A DNA stretch of 64,000 nt from Gorsachius magnificus. Taxonomy: Eukaryota; Chordata; Aves; Pelecaniformes; Ardeidae. A program made the position numbers and the translations under genes. Positions 60,540 to 64,000 of the stretch are shown piece after piece. Each line of letters begins with the position of its first letter. Position 1 is the stretch's first letter. Where the stretch lies: the NCBI GenBank assembly GCA_034008185.1, contig CM067084.1, positions 17,318,385 to 17,382,384 on the forward strand. The letters are read 5' to 3'. Below the pieces are notes generated by a model, which did not search any database, was not told the origin of the DNA, and saw only the letters and a program-made list of their open reading frames with translations.

Positions 60540-62191
60540 CTAGAATGGGTTTTACTTGCTTCAAGCATGGGGAGGGGGAGGAAAAAAAAATTTAAAATAG
60601 GAAGTAATTCCATGGGGCATAGTTCAAATCTCAAACTATTCTATTCAGCCTATAATTTCATTCCCAGTACAGATCCATAAACACTGACCCAAAAAGTGTA
60701 GCCTCCAGACCATTGAATTTTGCTACTACCTTCACAGGGATTTCACCTGAAAGAAATTAAAAGTTCATTCACCAGATTGAAAGGCTGAGGTGCAGACGGC
60801 AAAAAGCCTCACTGAAAATTCAACAGATGCGTCGCTTTTAGAGACAATGAAATTAGCCCAGATAACCTCAGTTTGCCCTCCTTTATGACCTAGTATAATG
60901 AAATCTTGAGTAAAAATTCACACCAAAATGTCACAGAAAAAACACGGACATACTCAATGTTTGGGACTTCAAGAAGGCGAGGCTATGGTCTTATCTTGGA
61001 GGATATATATCTTATCGGTACAAACGGTGAACCTCTTCTTATTTTGACAACTAGCTTATTTCAAACTTGATATTAAGACCTGTTTGGGGATAGAAAGTTT
61101 TAGCTGGTACCTAAACTGGCTAAAACAGTATTTACACTTTTGCAATAGTGTGCAATGGCATCATTATTAAGAGATGAATCACGGCTTGGAATCCCTTTAT
61201 CACTTTAAAAATATACATTTTGACTAACATTTCTAAATGCTGACTCCTCTAGCTAACAAGGGAAGTAAAAGAAGTGATTAAGAATATAACACCAACTTTA
61301 TGGATACAGGTTTCTTCTTGAAATTTCAATAGTTAGCTAATATTTGCCAAGCACCATGGATCACAATTCCAAGAAATTCTGAAATATGGAAAATATTCTT
61401 GAAAAAAACTTAATCAAATTCCCAAACTTTGTGCTCATCCAATTTGATCTGTGTGCCTGGGAATTTTTCAGCTGAAGATTCTTCTTCTCTTAAGAACATT
61501 TTCTCCTTTATTAAAATAAAAAAAAAAAAGCCAAACTCAAAAAAAACGAGGGGGAAAAAAAAGTTTAAAAATCCTTTTTCACATGTCAATAAAAGATTAA
61601 TGGGTCTTCTCATCCACTCCTATTCACAATCCTCTGCCAAAATTTTCACACTCTATAGCATAATTCAGATAATTAAGAATATTATTTAATATAATAAAAC
61701 TTGTATTATCTTAGATAATACATAATATTGTTATTCTTATAAACATATGTATATATGAGAATAAATGTATTCTTATATATACACAATTTTACACATAAAT
61801 AACAAAATATTAAATATAAATACTATTTAATATTTATTAAATGCTCTGGTTTCATTCATAAGCCTATAATATACACTATGCGAAACCATGCTTTTGCTCC
61901 TTAATCCTAGTCATGGTTCTTTTGTAAATGTAAAAGGATCTATAGTTTTGCTATTCAGCTCTTGGCTCAGTAGTATGCTGTGTCCCCCCTACATGATTTC
62001 TTCGAAAGTGTACAAAGATCAGAGAAGGTGGAATTAGGAAAATCAGGATACTAACCTTAAATAACTAGGAAAAAAAAAAAAAAAGGTGGGGCTATATGGA
62101 ACCACATAACAACACACTAACATATTAACAGTGCTTTCAAATTATATTATTTTTTTCTGCTTTAATATTCTGTGTATTTTTTAAAGTTTAC

Positions 62192-62363
62192 TTTAGAGAT
62201 AAACTCTATGGGGTTCCTGGCAGAGCTGCTCTGCCACAACAGTTTATATCGACCATCTGTGGTGTGCCAGAAGCTTCCCGAATGTTCTGCCACCTGACTC
62301 AAAATCCTGAAGCTTTTCACATTTTTCTGCCAATTTTCATCCATACTATGTCTGTTTCCAACA
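62192..62363 (-). CDS. Candidate exon 5
   Basis: The segment is 172 bp, phase 2 to 0, with 57 uninterrupted codons. The acceptor is very pyrimidine-rich (gctttttttaggttttcag) and the donor is AAA followed by GTAAAC. The text includes GSFWHTTDGRYKLLWQ. Its length without stops in AT-rich DNA makes it one of the firmer exons. No family is recognised. Confidence 0.7.
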
Positions 62364-62468
62364 CTGAAAACCTAAAAAAGCAAAATATATATCTAAAAGA
62401 TGCACAGGATAGTAAATTCAGCCACAATATCACTGCCAAAAAAGACCAAAGACTACATTAATCTGCAC

Positions 62469-62503
62469 CTGTAGGCTTTAATCATCAAGGACAGTTGCAT
62501 ACT
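62469..62503 (-). CDS. Candidate exon 4, short
   Basis: A 35-bp exon, phase 0 to 2, follows an excellent acceptor (gacaattctattttcag) and ends at ACAG followed by GTGCAG. It encodes SMQLSLMIKAY. The phases are exactly those needed to bridge exons 3 and 5, and the intron after it is 105 bp. Confidence 0.6.
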
Positions 62504-63185
62504 CTGAAAATAGAATTGTCAAAGAGCAAGAAGGCTCCTGCGTTTTCTAGGGACACGGACCATACAAAACTCAGTGTCATTTTCTTTCAGTACATAATAA
62601 TATCAGGCTAGATGTAAGGCTGATTTCTATATTTGTAGGTGACCAGAAAATTTTTTTGTCACCACAGACAAGATTTCTTCTGTCGATCTTCCAGTTTCTC
62701 ATGTGTAAAGCACAGAGAATATAACTACGCTTTGATAAGGTTTGGTCAATTTGCAATAAATGAAGACCCTCTTCTGGAAAATACAGCAGATGATCACAGG
62801 AAGCACAAGAAAAAAGGACACTAAAATAATTGAACTGTTATGCTCGCTGACAACAGGAAAGGCCGTGATTCAGGAAAAGATTCATATTTATGCTGCATGG
62901 AAATAGACTACCAGGGAAACAGATCAGCAGCATGTTCTCAAGCTCAGTTCATGGAAGTGTTTCTACTGAAGAACAGACTCTTGAAAATGAAGCCCTATTT
63001 ACACCATGAAAGAAGGTAAGACTAAATACTGAAGGGTGATACCAAAGGATTTAATTAGTACTGAAATGGGAGCTTGCTAAGGAACATGTAGAAAATAAAT
63101 ATGAAGTGGTGTGAAAGAGCCATCAAGAGCTGGTAATGGTGTGGAATTATCATGCTGCCAGTATGGATGGGCATATAAGCTTTAC

Positions 63186-63271
63186 TTTTCCTTCTGATTT
63201 AAGCACTTTGAAAAGCTGTGTTCCAGTAAGCAAACAAAAGCTGCCTTGTTTGTAAAGATCATCCTGTTTTT
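63186..63271 (-). CDS. Candidate exon 3
   Basis: The segment is 86 bp, phase 1 to 0, with acceptor cagacatttttcag and donor AAA followed by GTAAAG. The 28 codons are open and strongly protein-like (DDLYKQGSFCLLTGTQLF). Its entry phase matches the exon upstream, and its exit phase matches the 35-bp exon at 62469. Confidence 0.7.
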
Positions 63272-63445
63272 CTGAAAAATGTCTGCTCTTCACAGAGTCC
63301 CCAAATAAAGTCCCTAACAGGTTGAAATCCTTATGGAGTCAATCTCAGCAATAATTGATACACGCATGCAAAAAAGTATGAAAGCCTAGGATGATGTACT
63401 AAAAGAGCATATAGAAGAGCTATAGAGAGTATAGGAATCAGAAAC

Positions 63446-63569
63446 CTGTTTGTTTCTTGATCCACGTGAGCAGCCCTCCAATAACTTCCTTTTCAAGAGC
63501 TAAGAATAAATCTCTATCAAAGATTTGGTCCAGCCATTTCTGTGCAATTCTATTAAGGTTAGACACCAT
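63446..63569 (-). CDS. Candidate exon 2, helical segment
   Basis: The 124-bp segment is open for 41 codons, phase 0 to 1, and reads like an amphipathic helix (IAQKWLDQIFDRDLFLAL). The acceptor is tatgtatacttcag. The donor is CAG followed by GTTTCT, which is below consensus. Its first codon is ATG, but it directly follows an AG acceptor, so an internal exon is likelier than a start. The last base joins the next exon to make a Glu codon. Confidence 0.65.
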
Positions 63570-63840
63570 CTGAAGTATACATATCTAGATTCAGATTATT
63601 TTTTTTTCTAGTTAAGTTATATTTTGAAGCAGATTCACTGTGTTGAAGTGATTCACAAGTGTTCAAAACCACTTTTTACTAACACAACATTGATGCCACA
63701 AAATAGATAACTATAATTGATCAATATCTTATAAATCCATCTAACATTTGAATACTAATATGCAACTTGCTCTTGTGAATAGCTGGCCAGTAAGCACTCA
63801 AAAGCCACCTCTGTTTTTAAATCAAGACACTATGAACTAC

Positions 63841-63948
63841 TGCTTCCTGGCCACTTCCAGCACAGAAAGCTTTTTTTTGTAGCCCAGAATGGCTTTTTAA
63901 TTGTGATTGTCCCAACACCAGCCTGTTGATTCTGCAACTGTCTTCTAG
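63841..63948 (-). CDS. Candidate exon 1 of the minus-strand locus (most upstream seen)
   Basis: A strong acceptor (tgttcttgggtgcccag) opens 36 clean codons, phase 0 to 0, with peptide LEDSCRINRLVLGQ near the start. The proposed donor, GCA followed by GTAGTT, is weak. It joins in frame to the exon at 63446-63569. The composition is only moderately protein-like, so this is one of the less certain calls. Confidence 0.35.
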
Positions 63949-64000
63949 CTGGGCACCCAAGAACAGACAGGTTTCTCAAAGCCCCTAAGTGGTCCTTTCT

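Larger units (their letters stand above)
1736..63948 (-). pseudogene. Large multi-exon protein-coding locus, possibly inactivated; product not recognised
   Basis: About 49 candidate coding exons lie on the minus strand across the whole window, averaging near 100 bp. Introns range from 66 bp to almost 9 kb. Seen directly: open frames bounded by AG acceptors and GT donors, with phases that mostly join into one frame. The weak joins are the 44.4-47.6 kb gap and 21.1-23.2 kb. Neither the start codon nor the last exon is identified. The peptide text is rich in alternating hydrophobic stretches and helices but shows no signal peptide, catalytic motif or named domain that I recognise. Large axonemal proteins such as CFAP47 or CFAP54 are useful comparators only; this is inference. 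Several exons carry stops or frame-breaking single bases, so the locus may be a unitary pseudogene. Sequencing error or wrong exon borders are the alternatives. Confidence 0.6.

Noticed and set aside
1..64000. tRNA, rRNA, snRNA genes and CRISPR-like arrays
   Set aside because: None was seen on reading both strands; repeats present are retroelements and simple sequence.

Overview
The window is AT-rich vertebrate DNA, and its repeats point to a bird. It holds four CR1 LINE copies with the avian-type ATTCTATGA-like 3' end, a much older CR1 relic, and two copies of one avian-looking endogenous-retrovirus LTR. No mammalian Alu, B1 or L1 sequence is visible. There is no bacterial-style gene, tRNA, rRNA or CRISPR array. 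The only sizeable continuous reading frames belong to CR1 reverse transcriptase. || The main content is a split gene on the minus strand that runs through nearly the whole window, from about 63.95 kb (5' side) to about 1.74 kb (3' side). It shows up only when short open stretches are read between GT and AG splice signals. I list 49 candidate exons totalling about 4.8 kb, roughly 1,600 codons. Neither the first nor the last exon is in view. Many exons have a pyrimidine-rich acceptor, a GTAAGT- or GTGAGT-type donor, an open frame between them, and a codon phase that fits the next exon. The longest are 233, 219, 214, 210, 195, 172 and 170 bp. Phase agreement was partly used to pick exons, so it is not fully independent evidence. 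I do not recognise the protein. A large axonemal or ciliary protein is a guess, helped by a perfect RFX X-box palindrome in a small CpG-rich patch at 57.79 kb. || Several otherwise good exons carry damage: in-frame stops at 52.62, 44.07, 57.70 and probably 55.5 kb, and one extra base in the exons at 25.4 and 44.35 kb. The long exons are clean. The locus could be a recently inactivated (unitary) pseudogene, it could contain assembly errors, or some exon models may be wrong. || Layout by coordinate: 0.08-0.6 kb CR1; 0.97-1.54 kb solo LTR; 1.7-4.8 kb three linked exons; 4.8-11.2 kb intron with a CR1 tail; 11.2 kb exon; 11.4-20.2 kb large intron holding the second solo LTR, an 846-bp CR1 and the old CR1 relic; 20.3-36 kb dense exons; 36-41 kb intron with a CR1; 41-44 kb exons; 44.4-47.6 kb gap in the exon chain; 47.7-52.7 kb exons; 54.4-63.9 kb dense exons. 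Every transposon lies in an intron. None interrupts a called exon.
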